Below are positions 53,649 through 62,748 of a stretch of DNA of 64,000 nt, in pieces (position 1 is the stretch's first letter; every line of letters starts with the position of its first letter). A program made the translations under genes and the position numbers. The notes under the pieces were generated by a model that was not told the DNA's origin, did not search any database, and saw only the letters and a list, made by a program, of their open reading frames with translations. The stretch is from an uncultured Cellulophaga sp. (GTDB lineage: Bacteria; Bacteroidota; Bacteroidia; Flavobacteriales; Flavobacteriaceae), in the NCBI GenBank assembly GCA_947492955.1, contig CANLOV010000014.1:1-64000 (forward strand), in the 5' to 3' direction.

Positions 53649-55166
53649 TTAAACCAGTGCTTTTTGTGTCATTAAAGCTGGTTGGTCTACTCCAATTAAT
53701 TTAAGGATAGTAGGGGCAATATCTCCTAAAACACCATCTTCGATAGTTTTAAGTTCATTATCTACTAAGATTAAAGGAACAGGGTTCGTTGTATGTGCTG
53801 TATTTGGAGACCCATCAGGATTAATCATAGTATCACAATTTCCGTGGTCTGCAATTACCAATGTAGAATATCCGTTTTCTAAACCAGCAGTTATTACTGC
53901 TTCTGCACATGTATCTACTGTTTCACAAGCTTTAATAGCTGCATTCATATCTCCTGTATGTCCTACCATATCTGGATTTGCAAAATTTAAGCATACAAAA
54001 TCTGTTTCTCCCTTTTTTAGTTCAGGAACAATAGCATCTTTTATTTCAAAAGCACTCATTTCTGGCTTTAAATCGTATGTTGCTACTTTTGGTGATGGAC
54101 AAAGAATACGTTCTTCTCCTTCGTAAGGAACTTCTCTACCTCCGTTAAAAAAGAAAGTTACATGTGGGTATTTTTCTGTTTCAGCAATACGAATTTGTTT
54201 TTTACCAGCTTTAGCTAATGTTTCTCCAAGGGTATCGCTAATATTTTCTTTATTATAAATAATATTTATTCCTTTAAACATATCACCATAATTAGTCATG
54301 GTAACAAAATTTAGGTCTAACTTTTTCATATCATGCTCTGGCATATCTTCATGATATAAAACTTGTGTTAGTTCTCTACCACGATCAGTTCTAAAGTTAA
54401 AGAAGATAACAACATCATCTTTTTCAATTTTAGCTGTTGGGTTTCCATTAGCATCGGTAGCTACAATAGGTTTTATAAACTCATCTGTAACACCATCATC
54501 ATAATTTTTTTGAATAAGACCAGCAACATCTGCTGTTTTTTCTCCTGTATTATGCACTAATAGGTCGTATGTTAATTTAACACGTTCCCATCTTTTATCT
54601 CTGTCCATTGCATAATATCTACCTATTACAGTAGCCAATTTTGCTTTTTTATCTGCACAATAATTATTTATATCCTCTACAAAGCTTTTTCCACTTTTTG
54701 GGTCTACATCTCTACCATCTGTAAAAGCATGTAAATATGTTTTTTCTAAACCATATGCTTCACTAGCGTCTATAAGGCCTTTTATATGTGATATGTGTGA
54801 GTGTACACCACCATTACTTAATAAACCTAATAAATGTACTGCTTTATTATTTTTCTTAGCATATGAAAAAGCTTCTTTCAATACTTTTTCATCTTTAAAA
54901 GTGTCTTCTTTTAATGCTAGGTTAATCTTGGCTAAATCTTGATATACAATTCTACCAGCACCTAAATTCATATGACCCACCTCACTGTTTCCCATTTGTC
55001 CTTCTGGTAAACCAACGTTCATACCATCTGTTAAAAGGTTAGCATTTGGGTATTTTGTATATAGAGAATCTATAAATGGTGTATTTGCATTTTCTATTGC
55101 AGATATTTTAGGGTCTGGAGATTTTCCCCAGCCATCTAAAATCATAAGTATCACTTTTTTATTCAT
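53649..55166 (-). CDS. gpmI: 2,3-bisphosphoglycerate-independent phosphoglycerate mutase
   Basis: Interconverts 3- and 2-phosphoglycerate in glycolysis; two Mn ions are used. The 505-residue length fits. Asp11 in L-D-G-W-G and the phosphoserine nucleophile Ser61 in G-Q-M-G-N-S-E-V-G-H are visible, as are D-G-R-D near 150-153, R-Y-Y-A-M-D-R-D near 183-190, and metal-binding stretches F-A-N-P-D-M-V-G-H and A-D-H-G-N near the C-terminal end. Single gene, expressed from a TATTTTTG promoter. Confidence 0.97.
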   Translation of the reverse strand: MNKKVILMILDGWGKSPDPKISAIENANTPFIDSLYTKYPNANLLTDGMNVGLPEGQMGNSEVGHMNLGAGRIVYQDLAKINLALKEDTFKDEKVLKEAFSYAKKNNKAVHLLGLLSNGGVHSHISHIKGLIDASEAYGLEKTYLHAFTDGRDVDPKSGKSFVEDINNYCADKKAKLATVIGRYYAMDRDKRWERVKLTYDLLVHNTGEKTADVAGLIQKNYDDGVTDEFIKPIVATDANGNPTAKIEKDDVVIFFNFRTDRGRELTQVLYHEDMPEHDMKKLDLNFVTMTNYGDMFKGINIIYNKENISDTLGETLAKAGKKQIRIAETEKYPHVTFFFNGGREVPYEGEERILCPSPKVATYDLKPEMSAFEIKDAIVPELKKGETDFVCLNFANPDMVGHTGDMNAAIKACETVDTCAEAVITAGLENGYSTLVIADHGNCDTMINPDGSPNTAHTTNPVPLILVDNELKTIEDGVLGDIAPTILKLIGVDQPALMTQKALV

Positions 55167-55191
55167 TGTATATGTCTTAGTAATCTAATTG

Positions 55192-55199
55192 CAAAAATA
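55192..55199 (-). promoter_or_regulatory. Promoter -7 box (TATTTTTG) for gpmI
   Basis: The minus-strand sequence TATTTTTG fits TAnnTTTG and ends 25 bases before the gpmI ATG. Confidence 0.55.
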
Positions 55200-55385
55200 G
55201 GTTGATTTCCCAAGTATTTATCTACCTTTTACTATCTTTTTTTAATTTTTCACATACTAATTAAAGCTTGTTTCAAATTAAACGTAAGAAAGAACTATTT
55301 GTTAAAGTTTTGTTATATAGGTGTTGGTACTGAAACAATTATGATTGTTGACCGTCTCTTAGTTATAAATCAAAAAACAATAATC

Positions 55386-55778
55386 ATGAAAAAAACATTC
55401 TTAGTTGTAGCCGTAGCCTCTTTATTATCTGTAGCAAGCGTAAAAGCAAATGAAATTAAAGAGAACAATAATAATTTTAATACTGAAATTATTGATGTTA
55501 AAACATTAGCTGTTAGCCCTTTTTGTAAAGCAATTATACAAGGAGATATTGATACCGTTAGAAAATTAATAAACCTAGGAGAAAATGTAAATAAAAAGTC
55601 TTTGGGTATGACTCCTGCAATTTTTGCAGCACGTTATAATAAAGTGGAAATTTTAAAATTATTAATAGAAAAAGGAGCTAATTTAAAAATGAAAAGTGAT
55701 AAAGGTATTACTGTTATGAAACAGGCTAAATTATCTAATGCTAAAGAAGTTGTAGCATATTTAAAATCTTTATCGTAG
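55386..55778 (+). CDS. Secreted ankyrin-repeat protein (130 aa)
   Basis: I choose ATG 55386, since it puts a signal peptide first (M-K-K-T-F-L-V-V-A-V-A-S-L-L-S-V-A, cut near K-A-N). The mature part, about 105 residues, has two to three ankyrin-type repeats: G-D-I-D-T-V-R-K-L-I-N-L-G near 59-71, M-T-P-A-I-F-A-A-R-Y-N-K-V-E-I-L-K-L-L-I near 79-98, and a final degenerate one. Ankyrin repeats bind proteins. Exported bacterial versions are often of unknown use, and this one has no enzyme domain. It is monocistronic and followed by a strong hairpin. Confidence 0.85.
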   Translation: MKKTFLVVAVASLLSVASVKANEIKENNNNFNTEIIDVKTLAVSPFCKAIIQGDIDTVRKLINLGENVNKKSLGMTPAIFAARYNKVEILKLLIEKGANLKMKSDKGITVMKQAKLSNAKEVVAYLKSLS

Positions 55779-55800
55779 CGAATAACTTTTTGTAATATTT

Positions 55801-55838
55801 AAAATCCCCATGAATATATATTCATGGGGATTTTTTCT
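55801..55838. terminator. Bidirectional terminator after the ankyrin gene
   Basis: AAAATCCCCATGAATA pairs with TATTCATGGGGATTTT in a near-perfect stem with a minimal loop, followed by Ts. It separates the ankyrin gene from the small minus-strand gene at 55879. Confidence 0.92.
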
Positions 55839-55878
55839 ACTCTCATATAGTGTTCAAGTAAAAAGAGTAAAGTGGATT

Positions 55879-56046
55879 TTAAAAATTAAATCCAGTAAAA
55901 GCTCTGTATACAAATGCATACAATGCTAAAGATAACATTAATACACAAAAAATTGAATAAAATTGTAAAATTTTTACGGCTAATCTAGGTCTGCAGTTCT
56001 CAAATGCTCCTAGATAAAGATTTTTAAAGTTTGTAATTGTTCCCAT
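55879..56046 (-). CDS. DUF6747-like small membrane protein (55 aa)
   Basis: A short minus-strand frame from ATG 56046-56044 to TAA at 55881-55879. After a polar start with F-K-N-L-Y-L-G-A-F it has one hydrophobic helix (about 27-47) and ends Y-A-F-V-Y-R-A-F-T-G-F-N-F. The F-K-x-L-Y...A-F and Y-A-F-x-Y-R-x-x-T-G-F pattern is that of the small flavobacterial family DUF6747, which has no known function. The pattern match, rather than frame length, is the support. Confidence 0.8.
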   Translation of the reverse strand: MGTITNFKNLYLGAFENCRPRLAVKILQFYSIFCVLMLSLALYAFVYRAFTGFNF

Positions 56047-56215
56047 ATAGTCTTTTATTTAAATGATTGCAAATCATAGCTATAGGCTAGTAGGTTGGTA
56101 ACAAATACTTTATAAGACTGTGGGTACAACAAATGTATATATTTATTGTACAGGCAAGTGTGTTTTTTTCTTTTTTTAGATGAACGGTAATAAATAAGGA
56201 AGTAATACTCGTTAT

Positions 56216-56983
56216 TTAGCTTTCTCCTCTATATTTTTTTATGGCTTCTTTTATTTTTTCAATTCTATTTTCTGGGTCTGGGTGAGAACTTTGAAATTCT
56301 GGAACTCTATTAGGGCCAGCGGCAGCCTTTAAAATTTGCATAACTTTAATCATCTCATAAGGGTCGTATCCAGACTGTATCATAAACAAAACACCTAATT
56401 CATCACTTTCTAATTCATCACCTCTACCATTTTTTAATAAAGTGGTTTGCCCAATGCCGTTTATAAGCCCGCCTGCGTCTGCACCAACAGATGCTCCCAT
56501 AGAAATAGTTTTCCAAAAATTACTATCTGCAATTCTTTCAGCGGAATGCCTACCAATTACATGTCCTATTTCATGTCCTAAAACGCCAGCTAATTGAGCT
56601 TCGGTAAGTTGTGAAAATAGTGCATAGGTAATAAATATTTGCCCGCCAGGTAATGCAAATGCATTTATAGTTCTATCATCTGCTAATAAATGAAAATCGT
56701 ATCTATAGGGTGTATCTCTAGCCATACTATTTTGCACTAGTTTATTACCAACGGCATCTACTAAGGCTTGCATGCGTTCATCTGGGTATAAACCTCCATG
56801 CTGTTGTGCCATTTGAGGAGCACTTTGTATACCAATAGCAATTTCTTGCTCAGAGGTCATATTAATATTTTGTACTCTCTTGGTATATGGGTTTTCTTCT
56901 TTATTACTACATCGTTGAATAAAAGCAAAGGCAACAATAGCTAAACCTATAAAAATTCTAATTTTCCAACTTCCTCTTTTCAT
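56216..56983 (-). CDS. M48-family zinc metalloprotease
   Basis: Exported or membrane-anchored peptidase of 255 residues. The N-terminal hydrophobic segment (about 8-24) ends at Cys25 and may be a lipobox-like signal. The zinc motif is L-G-H-E-I-G-H (His137, Glu138, His141), and D-E-L-E-S-D near 184-189 would give the third ligand. This resembles the BepA/LoiP group, which degrades misfolded outer-membrane proteins. It follows the M15 peptidase gene by 47 bp on the same strand. Confidence 0.92.
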   Translation of the reverse strand: MKRGSWKIRIFIGLAIVAFAFIQRCSNKEENPYTKRVQNINMTSEQEIAIGIQSAPQMAQQHGGLYPDERMQALVDAVGNKLVQNSMARDTPYRYDFHLLADDRTINAFALPGGQIFITYALFSQLTEAQLAGVLGHEIGHVIGRHSAERIADSNFWKTISMGASVGADAGGLINGIGQTTLLKNGRGDELESDELGVLFMIQSGYDPYEMIKVMQILKAAAGPNRVPEFQSSHPDPENRIEKIKEAIKKYRGES

Positions 56984-57030
56984 AACATAAAATCTTCAAT
57001 GTAAACGAGTTCAAAGTACGAAAAAAAATA

Positions 57031-57774
57031 TTATAGTAACTCAGGGTTTATGTCTAAAATGTTATTAACAATATAACTTTTAAGAAAGCCAGAAGTAAAA
57101 TGCTCGCTGCCAATAATATCTTCTTCTTGTAATAAACGCACTAAATTTTTTCTTCTGAATGTTTTTAACATTGGTTTAGAAATAGGAGCATAGCTATAGT
57201 GCCATGGCTCATATTTAAACCCTTTTCTTTTAGGGTTGTTGGTGTAGACTAAGTAAAAACCATATTTTGATGCATTTTTATCCATCCAATCTTTAAATTC
57301 TTTAAAAGGGCCACCTTCTTCAAATTTTTCGGGAACTAAAACATCTCCTTTTACTTTTTTATAACCGTCGATTAAATCAATATCTGTCCCCCAATGATGT
57401 CTACTGGTTCCAGGAATAGTAGAGTATTCAATTATTTTATCCATAGCATCATCTGGCGACATATTTAATTCTTCGGTATATTTTAAGTATTTACGCTCCC
57501 AAATACCCTCTTGCCTGTAAAAATCTCTATAGCTAGAGACTACTTTTATAGCCACACCATCTACATAAGCCGCTTTTTTCATTTCCATAAAAGCATCATA
57601 AGCTTCTTTTCTAAGGTTTATGCCTTTTCCATGTAGTTCAATGTTTTCATCTTTTCCCATTAATTCCGATGTGGAATATTGGGTATCTCTTTCTTGAGAT
57701 ATTACTGTATTAGATACTAAGGCTAGTACTAAATAAAAAAAAGAACTCTTTTTTATAAATGATTTTATTTTCAT
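57031..57774 (-). CDS. M15-family D,D-/L,D-carboxypeptidase-like protein (VanY type)
   Basis: A 247-residue exported protein with signal sequence about 1-27. The family's zinc site is clear: S-S-Y-R near 80-83, S-R-H-H-W-G-T-D-I-D at 124-133 (His126, Asp133) and E-P-W-H-Y-S-Y at 189-195 (Glu189, His192). M15 enzymes cut peptidoglycan stem peptides; D-alanyl-D-alanine carboxypeptidase is the likely activity. It lies between the GNAT gene (5 bp upstream) and the M48 gene. Confidence 0.93.
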   Translation of the reverse strand: MKIKSFIKKSSFFYLVLALVSNTVISQERDTQYSTSELMGKDENIELHGKGINLRKEAYDAFMEMKKAAYVDGVAIKVVSSYRDFYRQEGIWERKYLKYTEELNMSPDDAMDKIIEYSTIPGTSRHHWGTDIDLIDGYKKVKGDVLVPEKFEEGGPFKEFKDWMDKNASKYGFYLVYTNNPKRKGFKYEPWHYSYAPISKPMLKTFRRKNLVRLLQEEDIIGSEHFTSGFLKSYIVNNILDINPELL

Positions 57775-57779
57775 GAGAT

Positions 57780-58226
57780 TTAAATTAATTTTTTAAACAT
57801 TACATAATGTTCACCAACATCTAGTACTTCAAAAACGTTGCCAATTTTATTATAGTCTAATTTTTTATAAAATTCTACTGCTTTTATTCTAGCATTCATC
57901 CATAGCATAGACTTGTTATTTTCTTTTGCTATTTTTTCGGCATATTTTATAAGTTCTTTACCGTACCCTTTTTTTTGATATTCCTTTAATATTGCCATTC
58001 CTCTTAATTGTACCGCATTATTAAATTTATGTGTTTTGTTGTTGTGCTCTAATATAGTAGCAATGGCTACTAACTTATTAGCTATAAAACCGCCTATATG
58101 ATAAGTGGTTTCTAAATCATCACCTTTAAAAACACAAGAAGACAATGGTTTTCCTTGTCTAAGTACAGCATGCCTTACTGGGTACGTACTTTTGGTATCT
58201 ATGAGCTTTACTACGAGTTTTTTCAA
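57780..58226 (-). CDS. GNAT-family N-acetyltransferase
   Basis: A 148-residue acetyl-CoA-dependent transferase. The acetyl-CoA loop is R-G-M-A-I-L-K-E-Y-Q-K-K-G-Y-G-K-E-L near 74-91 (Q/R-x-x-G-x-G/A with Gly and Lys as usual), and M-N-A-R-I-K-A-V-E-F-Y-K-K-L near 109-122 is the typical fourth motif. The substrate is not predictable; small amines or peptides are usual. It precedes the M15 gene by 5 bp, and lies after the secreted-protein operon. Confidence 0.88.
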   Translation of the reverse strand: MKKLVVKLIDTKSTYPVRHAVLRQGKPLSSCVFKGDDLETTYHIGGFIANKLVAIATILEHNNKTHKFNNAVQLRGMAILKEYQKKGYGKELIKYAEKIAKENNKSMLWMNARIKAVEFYKKLDYNKIGNVFEVLDVGEHYVMFKKLI

Positions 58227-58265
58227 TTAAAAAAAATTATAATTGAAAGTAAGTATTTTTTACCA

Positions 58266-59405
58266 TTAATGGTTGATATATAAATAACCTTGGTGGATAA
58301 TATTAATATCTAATAAATTTATAATATAAAAATATACACCAGAAGGTAATTTTTTCTTTTTTATGTATACACTTTTTGTGTTTGCAATACCGGCAAAAGA
58401 ATTTTTATAGTTGTCTTCTTCATAAACTAATCTTCCCCATCTGTTAAATATTTGTAATTTGTTGTTTGGAGATAAGGTTACAGCATCAATAACAAAAGTT
58501 TCATTTATTTCATCTCCATTTGGAGATATAATTACATTATCAAATTCAACATTATCTTTGCTTAGACTGCCTCCAAAAGTAATTACAGTATAGTCGTTTG
58601 GAATAAAAGTATCAGAAGTAATACTCCCCGATGTAAAATCTCCAAAGAAATTTGTGTTTCCTAAATCTTCCCAGATATTATCTTGTGTGTTCCAACCTAC
58701 TACTCTAAGGTTACTTAATGCATCTATAAAAGTGTTTAATTTGCTATCGCTATCCCATGTTAGGGTTACTTTTGATGTTGTTGTGGCATCTAAATCCCAA
58801 AATTCATATTCACTAATGGATAAAAGAATGTCTGTTCGTATATCTGTGTTAAAACTAGTGTTGAATGTAGTTGGTGTGTTTGGGTCTTCAAAAAAATAAG
58901 CGCTTTTAGCATTGGCATTAATAATATCTGAACTTATTTCTAAAGGTCTTAGTTTATTATTAATTCCTATTGGGAATATAAATTCTTGTTTATTAGTAAT
59001 AGCGGCATAACCATCTACTTTTGTATCATCAGAATCACCATTGTAAAAAGCATTATTAATATAATTTAAATTAATATCGGTGAGGTTTCTAGGCGTATTT
59101 ACATTACCAAGTATAAAATTACTGTTGTTAGTAATGCCAACAGCTACATCTAAAAATAAATTATTAGGAACTACAATTTCTAAATCTTCAAAAACAGGAG
59201 AGAAAGCCCCAGATATAGTTGCTGTATTATTATTGTAAAAACCAGCTAAACCTCTGTTGTCATCAAAAATGCCATCGTTTATTAAATTGCTAAAAAAGCC
59301 AACTTGGGCGGTTTCGTGCATTTTTAAATTTCCATAGTTATGTAATGTTTCTTGGGCATTTGAGCCTAAACTAAATAATATTAATAATACATATATGTTT
59401 TTCAT
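58266..59405 (-). CDS. Secreted protein with gliding-motility/T9SS type B C-terminal domain
   Basis: About 379 residues. I use ATG 59405 (M-K-N-I-Y start), giving a signal peptide ending near S-N-A-Q; the longer start overlaps the upstream stop. The middle (about 25-285) is beta-rich and has no known family; it includes N-F-I-L-G-N-V and Y-A-A-I-T-N-K-Q-E-F-I-F-P-I-G patterns typical of CHU_C-bearing surface proteins. The last 85 residues (I-S-P-N-G-D-E-I-N-E-T-F, I-F-N-R-W-G-R-L-V-Y) are the gliding-motility-associated C-terminal domain, for export by T9SS and cell-surface attachment. Last gene of the operon. Confidence 0.85.
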   Translation of the reverse strand: MKNIYVLLILFSLGSNAQETLHNYGNLKMHETAQVGFFSNLINDGIFDDNRGLAGFYNNNTATISGAFSPVFEDLEIVVPNNLFLDVAVGITNNSNFILGNVNTPRNLTDINLNYINNAFYNGDSDDTKVDGYAAITNKQEFIFPIGINNKLRPLEISSDIINANAKSAYFFEDPNTPTTFNTSFNTDIRTDILLSISEYEFWDLDATTTSKVTLTWDSDSKLNTFIDALSNLRVVGWNTQDNIWEDLGNTNFFGDFTSGSITSDTFIPNDYTVITFGGSLSKDNVEFDNVIISPNGDEINETFVIDAVTLSPNNKLQIFNRWGRLVYEEDNYKNSFAGIANTKSVYIKKKKLPSGVYFYIINLLDINIIHQGYLYINH

Positions 59406-59407
59406 AA

Positions 59408-60487
59408 TTATTTTATTTGTTGCCAATTTGTGCCATCACTCTGTATCCATAAAATAGATTGCCTATCTACAGTACTATCATTACTATTTCTTTCATTGCG
59501 ATATGTACTAATTGAAATATTATTTCCTCTAGGATTTTTTATAATATAAATTCTACCAGTACATGTGTTAGCATTAGGTAATGATATATTATGATTTCCT
59601 CCTATTATTACTGTATAATGATCTTCCGTAAGTGTTAAATTACTTGTGGTGCTAATTATAGAAGTAGCAATAGACCCTTTTACTTGTAGTGTAGAATTAG
59701 CGATGTTAAATCCTGCAGATGAATCATTATAATCTGCATCTACAGCTACTCGTTGAGGATTAATATTAATACCAAATCTTGTTTTAGCATTTTGGCTATT
59801 GTTACTTCCTTGTACTCTAAAAAATTCGGTGTGGAATTGACCTAGTCTATAATCATACCGTTTAAAAATTATAGGTTCTGCTCCATCATCACCAATAGTA
59901 AATTCTAATTTACCATCATTAGATGGGCCAGCAGAACCAATTTCAAACAAATCAGTCCTACCTGCACTTCCTTTTAATCTAAAACTACCATTGGCAGTAG
60001 TAAAAAACATGGGCTTGTAAAAAGCAGCTCCTGAGGCGGAAAATTGTAAGGCAGATACACTGCCATCACCATTTACATATACAAGTGGTTGGTCATTATC
60101 TCTATAATCAGGAAAATTTTGAGTTAAACCTAATGTTTGTCTTCTGCCAAGTCGTAAAAGGGGTAAATTATTAGATCTAATTTCCATTTTAACATCATCT
60201 GTAGTACTTAGAAATGTAGTATTAGGGTTAATACCACTATTACCAAATAAATCCCAATTTGTAGAGGAGTTAGATGCATCTAATTTGTTCCATGAACTAC
60301 CATTATAATCATATACAGCTCTCTCGGTAGTATTATAAACAAGAGCCCCAATAGAAGGGTTGGTTATAGCTAACATTTCAGTTGTTGTTGCGTTTATTAA
60401 ATTTAGTAGTAATCTGCCATCTATTTGTCCCATTACTTTAGTAGTGAGGAGTATATTTAAAATAAGAATAATACCAATTTGTTTCAT
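59408..60487 (-). CDS. Exported modular protein with shared N-terminal module (359 aa)
   Basis: Signal peptide about 1-20 ends V-M-G-Q. Then comes the operon's shared module: I-D-G-R-L-L-L-N-L-I-N-A-T-T, G-A-L-V-Y-N-T-T-E and Y-N-G-S-S-W within about residues 21-70. The middle (75-270) is a beta-rich body with no family assigned; the end (about 280-359) has N-L-T-L-T-E-D-H-Y-T-V-I and W-I-Q-S-D-G-T-N-W-Q-Q-I-K, similar to phage tail-fibre or surface-head domains. It starts 4 bp inside the upstream gene and ends 2 bp before the CHU_C gene. No catalytic residues are seen. Confidence 0.75.
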   Translation of the reverse strand: MKQIGIILILNILLTTKVMGQIDGRLLLNLINATTTEMLAITNPSIGALVYNTTERAVYDYNGSSWNKLDASNSSTNWDLFGNSGINPNTTFLSTTDDVKMEIRSNNLPLLRLGRRQTLGLTQNFPDYRDNDQPLVYVNGDGSVSALQFSASGAAFYKPMFFTTANGSFRLKGSAGRTDLFEIGSAGPSNDGKLEFTIGDDGAEPIIFKRYDYRLGQFHTEFFRVQGSNNSQNAKTRFGININPQRVAVDADYNDSSAGFNIANSTLQVKGSIATSIISTTSNLTLTEDHYTVIIGGNHNISLPNANTCTGRIYIIKNPRGNNISISTYRNERNSNDSTVDRQSILWIQSDGTNWQQIK

Positions 60488-61377
60488 AAATCCCAGAATT
60501 TAATTTGATTCTCTTCAATTTCTGAATAGTTAGTGGCTGAAATATCGGTATTGTACATAATCATTTCACTAATTTTAATAGTGGAATGAGCAGAGGAATT
60601 GGTGCCATTTGCATATAAAATACCAAAATTATTGTTAATAGTACATCTACCTGTAGTATGGTTTCCTGTAAATTTTAAAACAGATTTTTGTCTTGCAAAC
60701 ACTGTAGTATTAGTTCGTATAAAGGTGTATTGGTTCCATTTATTTACATTTGCTGTGTTATCAAAAGACCGCGGACTGTTACAACATATTCCGGGGTCAA
60801 AATACATGTTGTTATCTCCCCAATTAATATGCGTAGACCACCTATTTCTACCTCTAAGCACACCAAAAGAATGTTGGTTTCTTTTAGTTGCAGTAAATAT
60901 GCCTAGAACAGAGCCATTGGCTCCAGCGTTTGTTAATACTTGTATGCTTGTATTTATATCTAAACGTGTTGTACCATTTCCTTGAAAGTAGGGATGTGCT
61001 GCATCAGGAAAAAACTGAGGCTGTCTGTTTGCGTCTGTTTGCACCGCATTTCTGTTAAGACCACTTTGATCATACCAAGTAACAAGATGAACATTGGATG
61101 CTCCTCGCCATGTATTAATAGCCGCAACATCTACAATATCGTTATCTCCCCATTTAAAATCCATTTCTACATTATCGCTGGCTCTGCGTAAACGAACTAA
61201 AGGACCATCGTAGTTAGATTCTACCACACGCATTGAAAGCGCAAAACTTATATTTTCTAATTTTTCGTCTAGTATATGCGAAGGCTTTATGGTTGGAAAA
61301 TGGTTGTGCTGTGCTATTTGGCTATAGCATTGTACACTAGCAAGTAACCCCCAAAAGAATATCAATAGCCTTTTCAT
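60484..61377 (-). CDS. Exported lectin-like protein of the operon (297 aa)
   Basis: Signal peptide about 1-20 (ending C-Y-S-Q). From about 35 to 295 is a beta-rich region with F-A-L-S-M-R-V, Y-D-G-P-L-V-R-L-R-R, V-T-W-Y-D-Q-S-G, a pattern of a concanavalin-like domain related to alpha-L-arabinofuranosidase (AbfB-type) and surface lectin domains. Unlike its neighbours, it lacks the D-G-x-L-L-L module. There are two cysteines in a C-C pair near residue 199 and one further on. It overlaps the downstream gene by 4 bp. A glycan-binding head is more likely than an enzyme, as no acidic catalytic pair stands out. Confidence 0.72.
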   Translation of the reverse strand: MKRLLIFFWGLLASVQCYSQIAQHNHFPTIKPSHILDEKLENISFALSMRVVESNYDGPLVRLRRASDNVEMDFKWGDNDIVDVAAINTWRGASNVHLVTWYDQSGLNRNAVQTDANRQPQFFPDAAHPYFQGNGTTRLDINTSIQVLTNAGANGSVLGIFTATKRNQHSFGVLRGRNRWSTHINWGDNNMYFDPGICCNSPRSFDNTANVNKWNQYTFIRTNTTVFARQKSVLKFTGNHTTGRCTINNNFGILYANGTNSSAHSTIKISEMIMYNTDISATNYSEIEENQIKFWDL

Positions 61378-61378
61378 C

Positions 61379-61891
61379 TTATTTTTTTAAATCACCTGTT
61401 AAATGAAAAATATCTCTGCCAGTTGCTACTAAACCAACTCCTGCATCTTTGCCTGCAGTTATAAATCTAGATAGTCTGTTTTTTAATGTAGTTGAATTTT
61501 CTACAAAATAGACTTTCCCCTCGCCAACTTGGTATACACTAACATTAAATCCAATAGGTAAACCACTAGGGACTTCTATTTTTACATCGGTACTACTATC
61601 AATTTTTAAAATATTGCCATTATCTTCAGCTGTTAATGTATAGCTGGCTGTTTTTGTAGTAACTGTTGGTAATGCATTTGTAGTGTCTATTTTTTCCCAA
61701 ATGCTTCCATTATATTGATAAACAGTCCCCTCGGTTCTGTTGTATACTATAGAACCAGTGCTAGGTGATGTAATGTTTGTTAAATCATCTGAAGATACAT
61801 TGGTTAACTCTAATAATAAGCGTCCGTCTATCTGTGCAGAAGCCATGGAGCAAAACATTCCTAAGCTTAGTATGTATATTATTTTATTCAT
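61379..61891 (-). CDS. Small exported protein with shared N-terminal module (170 aa)
   Basis: Signal peptide about 1-19. It has the module I-D-G-R-L-L-L-E-L-T-N, G-S-I-V-Y-N-R-T-E, Y-N-G-S-I-W-E-K-I-D within about 20-68. The rest (75-170) is a small beta domain with A-S-Y-T-L-T-A-E-D-N-G, P-S-G-L-P-I-G-F-N-V-S-V and G-V-G-L-V-A-T-G, the sort found at the ends of phage tail-fibre proteins. It starts 7 bp after the upstream gene and ends 1 bp before the lectin-like gene. Function not assigned. Confidence 0.75.
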   Translation of the reverse strand: MNKIIYILSLGMFCSMASAQIDGRLLLELTNVSSDDLTNITSPSTGSIVYNRTEGTVYQYNGSIWEKIDTTNALPTVTTKTASYTLTAEDNGNILKIDSSTDVKIEVPSGLPIGFNVSVYQVGEGKVYFVENSTTLKNRLSRFITAGKDAGVGLVATGRDIFHLTGDLKK

Positions 61892-61898
61892 TTTTTAT

Positions 61899-62741
61899 CT
61901 ATCTATATGCTTCATATATTACTAAAATCCCATCGGTAAAATTATCTACGTTAATTGTAAATCCGTCTGTATTAAAACTGGTGACAGTAGCTGTTGTTAA
62001 ACCTAAATTATCTCCATTTTGGTTCGAATATCTTAAACCAATGCTATGAGAACTAGATGCATATCTAGAAATATCATTGATAGATGTTCCGTTACCACCA
62101 TTGTATATTACTTGTTCGGTAATGCTTGTTGCACCATCTTTTCTGGCAAATCCTTTCATAGAACCAAAAGCATTTACCACTGTGTTGGTGTTATTGCCAA
62201 CACCATTATCAGAATTTAAATTTGGTACTTCTACGTTGGCATATGCTGTAAATGTTACAGCACTAGGCTCAAAAGGAAGATCCTCTATATCTATACTACC
62301 TGTAGCTGTTATTTGAAAAGAGCCAGGGTATACACTAGAAATAGGGGGTAGGGTAATAGTATTACCTCCTATACCAGAAATAGTTAATTGATCGTTAGTA
62401 ACAGATAGGGTTTGTATTTCGTTACTAGCATCAGCATCAGCATCATCTAAAGAAGGCACATTAACAGTGTAAGGAGTATTTAAACCATCTCCACTTATTG
62501 TGGTGTTTGTACCAGCATTTAGGTTTACTTTTTCAGTTGGAATTTCTATCCATGCAGAAGATTGGTATAAATACATTTTTTCCTCATCTGTATTGTATAA
62601 AACTAAACCTTCGGTAACATTTGTGGCCGCATTCATTTCAGCTGTAGTAGCTTTTATAAGATGTAATACTAAATTTCCGTCTACTTGAGCATAGAAATTT
62701 ATAGTCATTAATAGTAATACTATGGTTGTAAGCTTCTTCAT
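61899..62741 (-). CDS. Exported protein, tandem duplicate A (280 aa)
   Basis: I use ATG 62741 (M-K-K-L-T-T start) for a proper signal peptide ending F-Y-A-Q; the longer frame begins inside the upstream gene's end. Module: V-D-G-N-L-V-L-H-L-I-K-A-T-T, G-L-V-L-Y-N-T-D-E-E, Y-L-Y-Q-S-S-A-W. The C-terminal body (about 75-280) is beta-rich, ending I-V-I-Y-E-A-Y-R or close to it, and matches the next gene almost throughout. No cysteine or enzyme motif is visible. It lies 7 bp after gene B's stop. Confidence 0.78.
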   Translation of the reverse strand: MKKLTTIVLLLMTINFYAQVDGNLVLHLIKATTAEMNAATNVTEGLVLYNTDEEKMYLYQSSAWIEIPTEKVNLNAGTNTTISGDGLNTPYTVNVPSLDDADADASNEIQTLSVTNDQLTISGIGGNTITLPPISSVYPGSFQITATGSIDIEDLPFEPSAVTFTAYANVEVPNLNSDNGVGNNTNTVVNAFGSMKGFARKDGATSITEQVIYNGGNGTSINDISRYASSSHSIGLRYSNQNGDNLGLTTATVTSFNTDGFTINVDNFTDGILVIYEAYR

Positions 62742-62748
62742 TGGTTGT

